Below, in pieces: positions 7,670 to 17,210 of a DNA stretch of 64,000 nt. The notes under the pieces are model-generated. The model saw nothing but the letters and a program-made list of their open reading frames with translations, did no database searches and was not told the origin of the DNA. Location of the stretch: contig DHHF01000003.1 of assembly GCA_002403155.1 (NCBI GenBank), forward strand, positions 1 to 64,000, written 5' to 3'. Made by a program: the position numbers and the translations under genes. This DNA is from Sulfurovum sp. UBA4779. Lineage in GTDB: Bacteria; Campylobacterota; Campylobacteria; Campylobacterales; Sulfurovaceae. Numbering within the stretch: the first letter of the stretch is position 1; each line of letters begins with the position of its first letter.

Positions 7670-8739
7670 CGCTTTTGCTTACGTATCTTTTTGTTGCACT
7701 TACAATCTCTTTTGTCTGCTCCGTTCTTGAAGCTGTTTTGCTGTCCAGTACCAACTCTTATATACAGACGCTTCCAAAAACAAACGAAAAAGCAATAACA
7801 AAACTTAAAAACTTAAAATCAAATATCGACAAACCGATCGCATCGATTTTGATCCTCAATACATTTGCCCATACGATGGGGGCTGCAGGGGTAGGAGCGC
7901 AAGCCCAACTGCTTTTTGGCGCAGAATGGCAAGCGGCGATAGCCTTTGTTTTGACATTGCTGATCTTGTATGCTTCAGAAATTATCCCTAAAACCATCGG
8001 TGCACTCTACTGGAAATCACTGCTGATCCCTTCTGCTTACCTGATTTCATTTATGATCAAAGTCACCTATCCGCTGGTATGGTTCTCTTCGATTATTACG
8101 ACATTTATCTCAAGAGGCAAAAACAAAAACACCAATTTTTCGCGAGATGAGATCATGGCGGTCGTAGCCATAGGCGAAAAAGAAGGCTCATTGATGAGCA
8201 AAGAGAGTTATCTGATCGAAAATCTCTTAAAGCTAAAACACATCAAGGCCAAAGATATCATGACGCCAAGAAGCGTTGTTTTTGCGCTCCCCTCCAACAC
8301 AACGGTAGGCGAAGCGCTCAATGAAGACCGCTTGTATATCCATTCGCGTATTCCGATTTTCGATGAGTCTATCGATCATATCGTAGGAGTGGTTTTCAAT
8401 CAAACCATTCTTGAAGAGAGCATCGAGGATCATGACGACAAACTGCTTGAGACGATTGCAATTCCTGTGCATAAAGTTTCAGAAAATGTTCCGGTATTTG
8501 CATTGATTGATATATTTATCAAAAAGAAAACCCACCTTTTCATCGTCCATGACAATTACGGACAAACATCAGGGGTAGTCACGCTGGAAGATGCGATCGA
8601 AGCACTTTTGGGAGTTGAAATCGTGGATGAGATGGACGAAGTCGAAGATATGCAGGCCTTTGCGAAAGATAAAAGCAAACTTTTTCAAGACCGCATGCTG
8701 CTCCAACAGAAAAGGCTTCAAACGATCAAATCCGCCTAA
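7666..8739 (+). CDS. CNNM-type membrane protein with CBS domain pair
   Basis: This protein (about 357 residues) belongs to the CNNM/CorC-like group linked to magnesium or cobalt transport. An N-terminal DUF21 domain (about 1-150) has three to four membrane helices and ends in EIIPKTIGALYW. Two CBS domains follow (about 195-315), beginning at KDIMTPRSVVFALP and ending TSGVVTLEDAIEALLGVEIVDE. After them only about 40 charged residues remain, so the CorC_HlyC C-terminal domain of longer relatives is absent. The ATG at 7666 has GGAAG 6 bp before it and overlaps the stop of a short upstream ORF. The older name hemolysin for this family has no functional support. Confidence 0.88.
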   Translation: MTLLLTYLFVALTISFVCSVLEAVLLSSTNSYIQTLPKTNEKAITKLKNLKSNIDKPIASILILNTFAHTMGAAGVGAQAQLLFGAEWQAAIAFVLTLLILYASEIIPKTIGALYWKSLLIPSAYLISFMIKVTYPLVWFSSIITTFISRGKNKNTNFSRDEIMAVVAIGEKEGSLMSKESYLIENLLKLKHIKAKDIMTPRSVVFALPSNTTVGEALNEDRLYIHSRIPIFDESIDHIVGVVFNQTILEESIEDHDDKLLETIAIPVHKVSENVPVFALIDIFIKKKTHLFIVHDNYGQTSGVVTLEDAIEALLGVEIVDEMDEVEDMQAFAKDKSKLFQDRMLLQQKRLQTIKSA

Positions 8740-8745
8740 TCTGCT

Positions 8746-8769
8746 TTGGACGGATTTGATTCCGTCCAA
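8746..8769. terminator. Hairpin between convergent genes
   Basis: TTGGACGGA and its exact complement TCCGTCCAA are separated by a 6-base loop, giving a perfect 9-bp stem just after the CNNM stop. There is no long T run, so it may stop transcription weakly or from both sides. Confidence 0.5.
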
Positions 8770-8806
8770 CCCTTACGGTGCAAAATCCACCTTTTTAAAA
8801 ATCAAA

Positions 8807-9532
8807 TCACTGTGCCGGCTTATTGCCAAACTGTTTCATCATCTCTTGCATCTGCTCCAGCTCTTCTTGCGTAGGCATATGATCAGACACCATTTCTTTA
8901 AAATCCTTGCCGTATATTTCTTCAAAAGTTTTGACCGGCAAATCGGGCATATCAAATTCGTTTTGATCGATTGCAATATCGAATTTAACGTCCACAGCCT
9001 CTTCGGTATGCTTGATACCCATCATTTCCGCTTCCACTTTAAGCGCAACCCCTTTATGAATCCATATTTTTGTTCCCATCAGCTCCCAGATTTCACATGC
9101 GTACCCAAGGATACTGCCGGTACCTATTTGTTTTCCTCCCATCTTTTTAAACATCTCTTTGCCCATTTTAAGCATATCTTGATTGTCTGCTTGTCCAAAC
9201 ATTTCAAAGGGCTGTTTGATGATCACTTTCTTATCCGCATCAACCGCATACACGATGCCGTCATCTATCTTGGTGATAGAATCCGTTTTTGTTGTTTGCC
9301 CCATCACGGTGGAGGTTCTTTGTTCTTTTTGAATCTGAAGCAAACCCCATTGGTCAAAAACAAGCCTTCGTTTTCCGCTGCTCTCACTCTGCACTCCCAT
9401 GATATTTCCGCCTCCGCTTATGGCATACTCGACAATGCCCGACTTCATCTCATAGAGTTTGGTTTCTGCGTATATTTCAGTGATGAAGATGCCTAACAAC
9501 AAAAACAACACCGCTATTTTTTTGTAACCCAT
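8807..9532 (-). CDS. Exported protein of unknown function
   Basis: This 241-residue protein has a clear signal peptide (KIAVLFLLLGIFITEIYA). The mature part is beta-rich and looks like a DUF4412-type periplasmic protein: it begins LYEMKSGIVEYAISG and has a middle section with IDDGIVYAVDADKKVIIKQ. The C-terminal end is acidic and Met/Gln-rich (PTQEELEQMQEMMKQFGNK). One cysteine (GYACEIWEL) is present. A ribosome site AAAGGAG precedes the ATG. It is convergent to the CNNM gene and 210 bp from the CYTH gene. The DUF4412 link is tentative. No function can be given. Confidence 0.75.
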   Translation of the reverse strand: MGYKKIAVLFLLLGIFITEIYAETKLYEMKSGIVEYAISGGGNIMGVQSESSGKRRLVFDQWGLLQIQKEQRTSTVMGQTTKTDSITKIDDGIVYAVDADKKVIIKQPFEMFGQADNQDMLKMGKEMFKKMGGKQIGTGSILGYACEIWELMGTKIWIHKGVALKVEAEMMGIKHTEEAVDVKFDIAIDQNEFDMPDLPVKTFEEIYGKDFKEMVSDHMPTQEELEQMQEMMKQFGNKPAQ

Positions 9533-9586
9533 AAGATTCTCCTTTATAGGACTGTATTTTTTATTTGCCGCAATATTATTATAATA

Positions 9587-10060
9587 CTATTGTATCTTTT
9601 TTCCCCATTTTTGATAAGGATTGCCGATCAGATTGGCATTATAGTACTTTGCATCGCCTGTTACCTCTTGGCCTATCCACGGCGGCAAATCAATCCTTTG
9701 ATCTTCGTTTTCCAGCTCTACCTCTGCTAGAATCAATCCTTCATTCTCGCCCAAAAATCGGTCTATCTCCCAGAGGGTATTTTTGTATAAAACCTTATAG
9801 CGGTATTTGGACAAGATCGGTTTTTCGCACAACAATTCAAGCATTTCTTTGGCATCATCAACACTGATCATATATTCATACTCAAGCCTTGTAGCTTTTT
9901 TGCTTTCTCCTTTGATCGTCAGATACCCTTTATCGCCTACGACTCTCACTCTGACCGTCCGCTCTTTTTGACGGCTCAGATATCCTTGCATATACAAAGC
10001 ACCATTCTCTTTTGGCCATGTCTCTTTGACTAAAAACTTGCGTTCTATCTCGATGCCCAT
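9587..10060 (-). CDS. CYTH-domain protein (triphosphate tunnel enzyme fold)
   Basis: This protein of about 157 residues opens with MGIEIERKFLV, which is the ExExK signature of the CYTH family (class IV adenylate cyclase, thiamine triphosphatase, inorganic triphosphatase). Further tunnel residues are visible in VRVRVVGDKGYLTIKGE, RLEYEYMI and KYRYKVLYKNTLWEIDRFLGE. The bacterial group with this start is usually an inorganic triphosphatase or of unknown substrate, so a cyclase role should not be assumed. The start at 10060 fits the family, whereas the frame extends 11 codons further upstream without homology. It is a single gene on the minus strand facing away from the lipoprotein gene. Confidence 0.85.
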   Translation of the reverse strand: MGIEIERKFLVKETWPKENGALYMQGYLSRQKERTVRVRVVGDKGYLTIKGESKKATRLEYEYMISVDDAKEMLELLCEKPILSKYRYKVLYKNTLWEIDRFLGENEGLILAEVELENEDQRIDLPPWIGQEVTGDAKYYNANLIGNPYQKWGKKIQ

Positions 10061-10246
10061 CTGTCCCTTCCCTTCAATCCGTATATTTTGCAATAGAGAC
10101 TTTATGCTATCTTTTTTACTCTTTAAAATTTCTTTTGCCGTCTATCGACAGATAAAAAAACAAAATGTGCAAAAAATGTACCGATTTTATATATCATTCA
10201 TGCAAATAGATTATAATAAAGCAAATATTTTAAAAAAGGAGTCATG

Positions 10247-10654
10247 ATGAAAAAAGTGTTCTTTCAAAGTAATTTTCATGCGTTCTTAAAATGGGGGCTG
10301 CTCATAGGCGCTATAGCACTGATGCAAGGATGCGCTACTCATGAAAATTTCGTTAAAAAACATGACCGCTGGGTAGGCCAGAACATCACACATTTCATAG
10401 AAAAGGCCGGTTATCCCGATCATACGTTTACCCTGCCCAACAAAAATAAAGTGTATGTGTATGAATATTCAAGGGTTCGGAGCATACCGTCAATGCCTGC
10501 GATGGGATACGGCTATTACGGCTATCGATACTACGGTATGTTTGGGTACAATCAAGAGGTCGTGACCGACACATGCAAACTGTTTTTGGAAACCGACGCA
10601 AAAGGCACCATCGTAAAATGGGGTGCGCGCGGCAACCGATGTGTTTCTGAGTAG
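10247..10654 (+). CDS. Small lipoprotein
   Basis: This protein of about 135 residues has a signal peptide ending in the lipobox LMQGC, so it should be lipid-anchored to a membrane. The mature part contains a Tyr/Gly-rich patch (GYGYYGYRYYGMFGY) in the middle and two further cysteines near the C-terminus (TCKLFL and NRCVSE) that may form a disulfide. WVGQNITHFIEKAGYPD resembles the start of SmpA/OmlA-like small lipoproteins. The second of two adjacent ATG codons is better spaced from AAAAAGGAG. A TATAAT stands at 10212-10217. Function unknown. Confidence 0.75.
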   Translation: MKKVFFQSNFHAFLKWGLLIGAIALMQGCATHENFVKKHDRWVGQNITHFIEKAGYPDHTFTLPNKNKVYVYEYSRVRSIPSMPAMGYGYYGYRYYGMFGYNQEVVTDTCKLFLETDAKGTIVKWGARGNRCVSE

Positions 10655-10656
10655 TC

Positions 10657-10679
10657 CATTTTCCCTTCATGGGAAAATG
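10657..10679. terminator. Hairpin between lipoprotein gene and hspR
   Basis: CATTTTCCC and GGGAAAATG form a perfect 9-bp stem with a 5-base loop directly after the lipoprotein stop codon and before the convergent hspR stop. The stem's A/T half can serve as the U-tract in either direction, so it is plausible as a bidirectional terminator. Confidence 0.55.
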
Positions 10680-10695
10680 ACGTTAAGAAATATCT

Positions 10696-11067
10696 TTAAT
10701 CTTCAAAGATAATGATATCGTAACTGCTTTTGGTTACCAATGCTTTGCTTGAAGGAACCGAGCCGTGGCGATTGACGCTATTGAGTTCATTTCGAAGCTG
10801 GTCGATCTCTTCTTGCATCTGATCAATCTGCTCTTTCAGCTGCAGCACGATATCCACACCTGCCAAATTTACACCCATTTGCCGTGTCAATCGCAAAATG
10901 AGTTTCATACGGTCGATATCTCTTTGAGAATACAGACGCATCCTTCCCCCCGTCCGTGACGGCTCTACAAGTCCTTCTCTCTCATACTGTCTGAGTGTCT
11001 GGGGATGAATATCCAACATATGGGCGACTACCGAGATAAGATAAACCGGTTCATCATAGCTATGCAT
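10696..11067 (-). CDS. hspR: MerR-family heat shock regulator
   Basis: This 123-residue repressor has an N-terminal MerR helix-turn-helix (about 5-72: PVYLISVVAHMLDIHPQTLRQYEREGL, with GGRMRLYSQRDIDRM). A coiled coil follows that is rich in Gln, Glu and Leu. HspR represses chaperone genes and is typically encoded directly behind cbpA or dnaJ, as here, with 9 bp between the two. It lacks the metal-binding cysteines of MerR itself. It is presumably autoregulated with cbpA from the promoter at about 12000. No perfect inverted repeat of the known HspR operator type could be picked out there. Confidence 0.9.
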   Translation of the reverse strand: MHSYDEPVYLISVVAHMLDIHPQTLRQYEREGLVEPSRTGGRMRLYSQRDIDRMKLILRLTRQMGVNLAGVDIVLQLKEQIDQMQEEIDQLRNELNSVNRHGSVPSSKALVTKSSYDIIIFED

Positions 11068-11076
11068 GCAATCTCC

Positions 11077-11943
11077 TTATAGTTTGTTTTCAAGCATTGC
11101 TTTAAGTTCTTTATCCAGCGTATCGACATCCGGCAAAACTACATTTGCAACCAGATACAAATCTCCTACTATCGCAGTTTTTCTATCCGGAATGCCTTGC
11201 CCTTTCAGCCTAAATTTTTGTCCGTTTTTGGTATTTTGCGGCACCTTTAGCGATACCTCTTTTTGGGGAGTCATAATCTGTATCTTTCCGCCGAAAAGCG
11301 CTTCTTTTAACGGCACATCAAAAGTTTTATAAAGATCGCTTCCTTTTCTTTCGTATTCTTTGGACGGAGCAACCTCCACGCTTAGCAAAAGATCCCCGAC
11401 TTGGCCTTGGTATTGTTTGCCTTTGCCGCGCACCCGCATCGTTTCGCCGCTTTTGATGCCTGCAGGAATTTTAATATCAAAGCTTTGCCCTCCTGCTGAA
11501 ACATTATGCTTTCCGCCCAACACTGAAACCATAAACGGTATCGTAATGCGTGCTTGCAAGTCCAAATCCGGCATACCGCCAAAGCCCCCAAAGCCCCCAA
11601 AGCTCCCAAAACCGCCTTGCGCTCCGCCAAAACCGCCTCTTGCTCCTCCAAACATACTTCTTAAGATTTCATCAAGATCTATATCTGCGCTCTGCCCGCG
11701 CGCAAAATCATGGAAGCTTTGACCGCCGAACATCTGATCGCCATAACGGTCATATTGCTGTTTTTTCTCCGGATCGCTCAACACTTCATAAGCTGCATTA
11801 ATCTCTTTAAATTTTTCTTGGGCACTCTCTTCTTTATTGATGTCGGGATGATATTTTCTTGCCAATTTTCTATATGCTTTTTTGATCTCATCCGCACTTG
11901 CATTTTCGCTTACACCCAATGTCTCATATAAACTTTTTGCCAT
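11077..11943 (-). CDS. cbpA: DnaJ-like co-chaperone CbpA
   Basis: This 288-residue J-domain protein stimulates DnaK. The J domain (1-70) has the essential HPD in [10 protein letters not shown] Gly/Phe-rich linker (about 95-135) follows with several FGG repeats, and then two DnaJ C-terminal substrate-binding domains (about 140-288). The Cys-rich zinc finger of DnaJ is absent, which assigns it to CbpA rather than DnaJ. It is the first gene of a two-gene heat-shock unit with hspR. The promoter and a ribosome site (TAGGAAAAG) lie upstream. Confidence 0.92.
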   Translation of the reverse strand: MAKSLYETLGVSENASADEIKKAYRKLARKYHPDINKEESAQEKFKEINAAYEVLSDPEKKQQYDRYGDQMFGGQSFHDFARGQSADIDLDEILRSMFGGARGGFGGAQGGFGSFGGFGGFGGMPDLDLQARITIPFMVSVLGGKHNVSAGGQSFDIKIPAGIKSGETMRVRGKGKQYQGQVGDLLLSVEVAPSKEYERKGSDLYKTFDVPLKEALFGGKIQIMTPQKEVSLKVPQNTKNGQKFRLKGQGIPDRKTAIVGDLYLVANVVLPDVDTLDKELKAMLENKL

Positions 11944-11983
11944 CTCTTTTCCTATAGCATTTTATTGTATTTTTTTATAAACG

Positions 11984-12013
11984 ATTATATCAGAATGCTT
12001 TAGTCAAAGTCAA
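11984..12013 (-). promoter_or_regulatory. Promoter of cbpA-hspR
   Basis: On the minus strand TTGACT (12013-12008) and TATAAT (11989-11984) are separated by 18 bp, an almost consensus sigma-70 promoter about 40 bp before the cbpA ATG. TTGACT occurs twice in a row here, which may be part of a repressor site. Confidence 0.6.
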
Positions 12014-12030
12014 TCAACCTTATCATAAAA

Positions 12031-12426
12031 TTATTTTGCATACGGCACAAATTGATACCCTTCCTGTCTCAGTTTCACCATACCGCCCATCAGATTGATC
12101 ACGTTATAGCCCATCTGCTCGGATAAAAATTTGGAAACCTCAGTCGTTCTGCTTCCCGTTCGGCATATGAGTGCAAACTGCTCATCTTTCTTTACTATTT
12201 TATCTAATTGTTCTAAGAAACCCGGAACGTCAAACCGGCCTTGTTCATCAAAAAACATAAGCGTATAGGCACCTTTGACTATCCCTGTTTCTTTCCATTC
12301 CGAAGGAGTTCTTATATCAATGATCTTGATATTTTTTTCCGTAAAATCCGGTGTAACCCAAATATTTTGCAACTCCGCCATCAGCATAGTGATACTTATC
12401 AATAAACCCAAACCTATTTTTCGCAT
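12031..12426 (-). CDS. Exported rhodanese-like protein
   Basis: This single-domain rhodanese has about 131 residues and a signal peptide (KIGLGLLISITMLMAEL). The active-site loop CRTGSRT contains the catalytic cysteine. Entry motifs KIIDIRTPSEWKETGIV and the end VINLMGGMVKLRQEGY are typical. It would handle sulfane sulfur in the periplasm, which suits a sulfur-oxidising lifestyle, though substrate and partner are unknown. The ATG at 12426 with AAGGGG upstream was chosen because the signal peptide starts there; the frame is open 11 codons further. Confidence 0.85.
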   Translation of the reverse strand: MRKIGLGLLISITMLMAELQNIWVTPDFTEKNIKIIDIRTPSEWKETGIVKGAYTLMFFDEQGRFDVPGFLEQLDKIVKKDEQFALICRTGSRTTEVSKFLSEQMGYNVINLMGGMVKLRQEGYQFVPYAK

Positions 12427-12539
12427 ACACACCCCTTGTTTTTTGGCATTGTAGCACAAGAATATAAATCAAAGAAAACATACAAAATAAAAGAAAAAAG
12501 AAGGAAGAAAAAACCGCAGGATTCAGAGAGGAGAGCATA

Positions 12540-12574
12540 GTATCAAATCACACTTGCCTGGCGTGATTTGATAC
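12540..12574 (-). terminator. Hairpin after purH
   Basis: GTATCAAATCAC and GTGATTTGATAC form a perfect 12-bp stem around an 11-base loop, 8 bp beyond the purH stop. It is the strongest hairpin in this region. The T run after it is weak. Confidence 0.6.
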
Positions 12575-12581
12575 GCATCCA

Positions 12582-14120
12582 TTAATGCAAAAAGTGTCTT
12601 ACCCCTGTAAAATACAAGGCAATGCCGTGCTCATTGGCTGCCTGGATCACCTCATCATCACGGATACTTCCTCCCGGCTCAATGATCGCTTTGACGCCTG
12701 CTGCAGCAGCGGCATCGATGCTGTCGCGGAAGGGAAAGAAAGCTTCGGAGGCCATCGCCGCACCGCTGACATCAAGATCCATCTCTTTGGCTTTTTTAAG
12801 CGCACACTGGGCTGCATCCACACGGCTAGTCATACCCATACCCACTGCAACCATTGCCGAATTTTTCACATACACCACGCAATTTGATTTGGTCAATCCC
12901 GCTACTTTCCATGCGATTTCCATATCTTTCATCTCTTGAGGGGTTGCCTTATATTTTCCTTTTTGCTCTGATTTGTGCACTTCATTGTCGCAAATACAGT
13001 CGCTGTTTTGGAAAACAAAACCGCCGTCGATATGTTTAAAGTCGGCAGGATCATGAGCCAGCACAAGCTTTTTTTGCCCTTGGACAAAGAGTTTGATGCG
13101 TTTTTTACCTTCAAACACCGCTATGGCTTCTTGTTCAAAATCTGCCGCAATGATCACTTCAAGAAAAATCTCGTTCATTTTTTCTGCCAACGCTTTTGTT
13201 ACAATGCCGTTGACTGCCACAACACCGCCGAACGCAGAAACAGGGTCGCATTTGAGCGCTTCAGTGTAGGCATCGACCAAATTTTCTTTGATTGCAAATC
13301 CGCAAGGATTGCCATGCTTGACGATACAAACGGCATTTTCATCCCCAAAACTGGCAGCTATCTTCAGCGCTCCGTTGACATCGGTAAGGTTGTTGAAACT
13401 TGCTTCCCCTTTAATCTGCTTGAAATTTTGGGTAAAGAATCCGCCAAACTCATAGAGCGCGCCTTTTTGATGCGGATTTTCCCCGTATCGCGTATCGAAG
13501 ACTTTTTTGCCGGTGATAAATTGATACGCACCGAAACCTTCATTGAAACGGCCATTCATATAGTTGGCTATCATTGCATCATATGCGGCCGTATGTTCAA
13601 AAGCCTTGATCATCAGACCTCTTCTAAACTCCAATGTATCTTCTTTTTTTTCTATCGCTGCAAGCACACGGCCATAATCGTTGACATCTGTAACAATCAG
13701 CACATCATTGAAATTTTTTGCAGCAGAACGCACCATTGTCGGGCCGCCGATATCAATATTTTCGATAATTTCTTCAAAATCGTCTGTTCTGGCAATCGTT
13801 GCCGCAAACGGATAAAGATTGACGCAGACAAGATCGATCCCCTCTACGCCAAGCTCTTTGGCTTGTGCGGCATGCGCTTTGTCTTCTCTTTTATACAAAA
13901 TGCCGCCGTGAACATAGGGATTGAGCGTTTTGACGCGTCCTTCGAAACATTCCGGGAATTTCGTTACTTCGTCAATTTCAGTCACTTTAATGCCCTCATT
14001 GGATAATGTCTTATACGTTCCGCCGGTTGAAACAATTTCCCATCCCAGCTGCTCCAATCCTTTTGCAAACGCTACAATCCCGCTTTTATCGCTTACACTC
14101 AACAACGCCCTCATTCTCAT
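12582..14120 (-). CDS. purH: Bifunctional AICAR transformylase / IMP cyclohydrolase
   Basis: PurH catalyses the last two steps of de novo IMP synthesis: formylation of AICAR and ring closure. The 512-residue length is normal. The N-terminal MGS-like cyclohydrolase domain (about 1-190) shows [12 protein letters not shown] and STGGTYKTL. The transformylase domain (about 200-512) contains [13 protein letters not shown], the catalytic KHGNPCG motif and the end [11 protein letters not shown] and [14 protein letters not shown]. The first ATG has AAGGAAGAG before it and was kept. It follows purL in the same direction with about 65 bp between them, so the two may be co-transcribed. Confidence 0.97.
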   Translation of the reverse strand: MRMRALLSVSDKSGIVAFAKGLEQLGWEIVSTGGTYKTLSNEGIKVTEIDEVTKFPECFEGRVKTLNPYVHGGILYKREDKAHAAQAKELGVEGIDLVCVNLYPFAATIARTDDFEEIIENIDIGGPTMVRSAAKNFNDVLIVTDVNDYGRVLAAIEKKEDTLEFRRGLMIKAFEHTAAYDAMIANYMNGRFNEGFGAYQFITGKKVFDTRYGENPHQKGALYEFGGFFTQNFKQIKGEASFNNLTDVNGALKIAASFGDENAVCIVKHGNPCGFAIKENLVDAYTEALKCDPVSAFGGVVAVNGIVTKALAEKMNEIFLEVIIAADFEQEAIAVFEGKKRIKLFVQGQKKLVLAHDPADFKHIDGGFVFQNSDCICDNEVHKSEQKGKYKATPQEMKDMEIAWKVAGLTKSNCVVYVKNSAMVAVGMGMTSRVDAAQCALKKAKEMDLDVSGAAMASEAFFPFRDSIDAAAAAGVKAIIEPGGSIRDDEVIQAANEHGIALYFTGVRHFLH

Positions 14121-14185
14121 CTCTTCCTTTTTTATCTATTCAGTTGGTTTGCTATGTATCTTGATTGATTTAAAAAAATTAATTG

Positions 14186-16405
14186 TTACAAATCCTGCTC
14201 AATCGTCTTGGCAAAAGTAGTAAAGTAGATCTCTTTTACTTTTTCAAGAGGCAATCCCGTTTCGTTGATCATCACCTTGCCGCCGCCTACGGTTCCGATT
14301 CTTTCCGTTTTGACTCCCAAATCTGTTGCCATTTTTTCAAATGCTTCAATATTTTCTTTGCTCACTTCTGCCAGTGCTCTGGTTTGTGTTTCATCAAATA
14401 TATGGCGGCTTTCTTTGACGTTGACGGCTGCAACGATACCTTTGTTTGATACCGCAGCCATTTTGGAAAGCGCTATAGCGATACCGCCCAGATTGACATC
14501 TTTTGCCGCTTTCAGCAAGCCTTTTTTGTTGGCTTCGATCACCAGCTCCCACAATCTAAGCTCAGCATCATAATCAAATGATGCCAAAGTACCGACCGTA
14601 TCGCCAAACAGCTCTTTGATATAAAGAGAACCGCCAAACTCCCCTTTTGTTTCACCCAAAAGCACCACGATATTGCCGTCCTCCTGGAAAGCGCTCGGCA
14701 ACACCCGCTCTTGGCTTTCGTTGAGCCCCACCATAGCAATAGCCGGTGTAGGAAAGACGCTTACGCCGTTGGTTTCATTATACAAAGATACGTTTCCGCT
14801 CACCACAGGGGTATTAAGTTTTAGACAAGCCTCTTTGATCCCTTCGCAAGATTGTGCAAACTGCCACATTACTTCAGGATTTTCTGGATTGCCGAAATTC
14901 AGACAATCAGTGATAGACAACGGCCTGGCACCGCTCATTGCAACATTGCGCCCGCTTTCTGCTACAGCCAATGCCGCACCTTTTTTGGGGTCGATATAGC
15001 AGTAGCGCGGATTGCAGTCAGAGCTCATCGCCAATGCTTTGCCGTTTTCTTTGATGCGGATACAGCTTGCATCAAGGCTTCCCGGGCCTTTTTCGGTGTT
15101 GGTTTGCACCATAGAATCGTATTGATTATAGATCCATGCCTTGTCTACCACTTCCAACGACATCAAAAGTTTTTCATATGCTTCCTGATCTGCCACTGCC
15201 GGATAGTCGTTGAGCGATTTTGCATTCACCTTGTCCAGATATGCGGGCCTTGCCGTCGGACGGTCAAGCATCGGCGCTTCTTCGCTGACCGGTGCGATAG
15301 GCATATCTGCACATTTTTCGCCATGCCAAAAGAGTTCCATGCGTCCCGTATCGGTCACTTCCCCGATAATGGCCGCATCCAGTCCCCATTTTTCGAAAAT
15401 ATCGATAATGGCCTGTTCGCTTCCTTGTTTGGCACAAATGAGCATACGCTCTTGGGATTCGGAGAGCATAAAATCATACGGGCTCATCCCCTCTTCTCTT
15501 GCCGGCACCTTATCCAAATGCATCTGAAGCCCCGCACCCGTTTTGCCTGCCATTTCAAAGGATGAAGAGGTGAGTCCTGCAGCTCCCATGTCTTGAATTC
15601 CGACAACATGATCGGTTTTAAAAAGTTCCAAACATGCTTCGAGCAAAAGTTTTTCTGTAAAAGGATCCCCTACCTGCACAGTCGGACGAAGCGATTTGGA
15701 CTCTTCGGTAAAACTGTCCGAACTCATCACCGCACCGCCAAGCCCGTCACGCCCGGTTTTGGATCCTACATAAATGACCGGATTGCCGATCCCTGATGCG
15801 ACGCCAAGAAAAATCTCATCCGCCTTGACAAGCCCCAATGCAAAAGCATTGACAAGGATATTCCCATTATAGCTCTCATCAAAACTTACCTCTCCGCCGA
15901 TGGTAGGCACACCCATGCAGTTTCCGTAGCTTCCTATGCCTTCTACTACGCCGCGCACCAGATGTCTTTGGTATTTGCTTGTCTCGCTGCTGCCCTTAAC
16001 CTGTCCGAAACGAAGTGCATTAAGATTGGCAACCGGCCTGGCACCCATGGTAAAGATATCCCTCAAAATGCCCCCTACTCCCGTTGCAGCACCCTGAAAC
16101 GGCTCAATGAAAGAAGGATGGTTGTGGCTTTCCATCTTAAACACGGCTGCCATGCCTTCACCGATATCGATAACCCCTGCATTTTCGCCCGGCCCCTGAA
16201 TCACCCACGGCGCTTTTGTAGGAAAGCCATTGAGATATTTTTTGCTTGATTTGTAGGAGCAGTGTTCTGACCACATGGCTGAAAAAATACCTATTTCTAC
16301 GATATTGGGATGACGTCCATCCAAAATACGAACGATTTCCTGATACTCTTCTTTGCTAAGTTTGTGATTTTTTAAAACTTCATCTAGATTTTCGATCTGT
16401 GACAT
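14186..16405 (-). CDS. purL: Phosphoribosylformylglycinamidine synthase subunit II
   Basis: This is the ATP-dependent synthase subunit that makes FGAM from FGAR in purine synthesis. At 739 residues it is the small PurL type, which works with separate PurS and PurQ proteins; these are not in the window. Motifs are WSEHCSYKSSKK near the start, KMESHNHPSFIEPF, GGILRDIFTMGARP, the second-half ALAVAESGRNVAMSGA and TPVVSGNVSLYNE. Two AIRS-like halves are visible. It begins with an ATG 8 bp after AAAGGA and is divergent from the dUTPase gene. Confidence 0.97.
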   Translation of the reverse strand: MSQIENLDEVLKNHKLSKEEYQEIVRILDGRHPNIVEIGIFSAMWSEHCSYKSSKKYLNGFPTKAPWVIQGPGENAGVIDIGEGMAAVFKMESHNHPSFIEPFQGAATGVGGILRDIFTMGARPVANLNALRFGQVKGSSETSKYQRHLVRGVVEGIGSYGNCMGVPTIGGEVSFDESYNGNILVNAFALGLVKADEIFLGVASGIGNPVIYVGSKTGRDGLGGAVMSSDSFTEESKSLRPTVQVGDPFTEKLLLEACLELFKTDHVVGIQDMGAAGLTSSSFEMAGKTGAGLQMHLDKVPAREEGMSPYDFMLSESQERMLICAKQGSEQAIIDIFEKWGLDAAIIGEVTDTGRMELFWHGEKCADMPIAPVSEEAPMLDRPTARPAYLDKVNAKSLNDYPAVADQEAYEKLLMSLEVVDKAWIYNQYDSMVQTNTEKGPGSLDASCIRIKENGKALAMSSDCNPRYCYIDPKKGAALAVAESGRNVAMSGARPLSITDCLNFGNPENPEVMWQFAQSCEGIKEACLKLNTPVVSGNVSLYNETNGVSVFPTPAIAMVGLNESQERVLPSAFQEDGNIVVLLGETKGEFGGSLYIKELFGDTVGTLASFDYDAELRLWELVIEANKKGLLKAAKDVNLGGIAIALSKMAAVSNKGIVAAVNVKESRHIFDETQTRALAEVSKENIEAFEKMATDLGVKTERIGTVGGGKVMINETGLPLEKVKEIYFTTFAKTIEQDL

Positions 16406-16510
16406 AATACGGTGTCCTTTGAGGAGGTAAATAAGGCTATTATTATAATGAAAAAGTACTAAATAAGTGATAAATAGGTAGAATTATCCATCATACAAAA
16501 AGGGATACAG

Positions 16511-17191
16511 ATGAACAGAATCGTACAAATGCTCCAACTCCAACAGCAGCTCAATGATGCCACAAACGGCGAAGGATGGGAAAAGGGTATCACCAAAAAC
16601 GGCAAATTGATCGACTGGAAACGCTGTGCATATCTTGAATGTGCTGAACTGATTGAAAGCTATCCCTGGAAACACTGGAAAAATATTGATGCAAAACCTG
16701 ACTATGAAAATATCAAAATTGAAACAGTGGATATCTGGCATTTTGTCATGTCTGAGGCGCTGCGCGAGTATAAAATCAACCATGGGGGTACCATTGATGG
16801 ATTGGCGCGTGCGATCCATGCACTGCCAAATTTCAGTACGTTTGAGGGACCGTTGTACACATCGGATAAAAACTGCTACGAACAAATCGAAGTGGTTGAA
16901 AAATTCCTTAAAACACTTTTCTGCGGATCCTCTCTTCATGAATCCATAGAAGCATTCATTGACATAGCCATCCAGTCAGGACTCAATCTGGATACACTGT
17001 ACAAACTCTATATCGGTAAAAATATTTTAAACCAGTTCCGGCAAGACCACGGATACAAAGAGGGAAGTTATCAAAAACTTTGGAACGGGATAGAAGACAA
17101 TATCGTCATGCAGCAGCTCTTGGATACACAGGAGGGAATCACTGCAAACGAACTTTACAGTGCACTTGAAGCTGCTTACCCGACAAAGTAG
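16511..17191 (+). CDS. dut: Dimeric dUTP diphosphatase (Campylobacter type)
   Basis: This 226-residue all-alpha dUTPase belongs to the MazG-like superfamily and hydrolyses dUTP to dUMP to keep uracil out of DNA. Metal-binding motifs are ECAELIESYPWKHWK (the ExxE12-28ExxD type) and KIETVDIWHFVMSEAL. The family is found in Campylobacterota and some phages in place of the usual trimeric Dut. The length agrees with the Campylobacter enzyme. The gene has its own promoter region, shared divergently with purL, and converges on a lipoprotein gene 20 bp downstream. Confidence 0.88.
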   Translation: MNRIVQMLQLQQQLNDATNGEGWEKGITKNGKLIDWKRCAYLECAELIESYPWKHWKNIDAKPDYENIKIETVDIWHFVMSEALREYKINHGGTIDGLARAIHALPNFSTFEGPLYTSDKNCYEQIEVVEKFLKTLFCGSSLHESIEAFIDIAIQSGLNLDTLYKLYIGKNILNQFRQDHGYKEGSYQKLWNGIEDNIVMQQLLDTQEGITANELYSALEAAYPTK

Positions 17192-17210
17192 CGCTTCAAG
17201 CTGAGAGGAA

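Noticed and set aside
11360..11722. Open frame with many Pro-Pro-Lys repeats on the plus strand
   Set aside because: It is the antisense shadow of the Gly/Phe-rich linker of cbpA and has no ribosome site.
12975..14006. Long plus-strand frame (343 codons) within purH
   Set aside because: It lies fully opposite purH, is rich in Phe, Cys and Arg as expected from antisense, and has no start signals.
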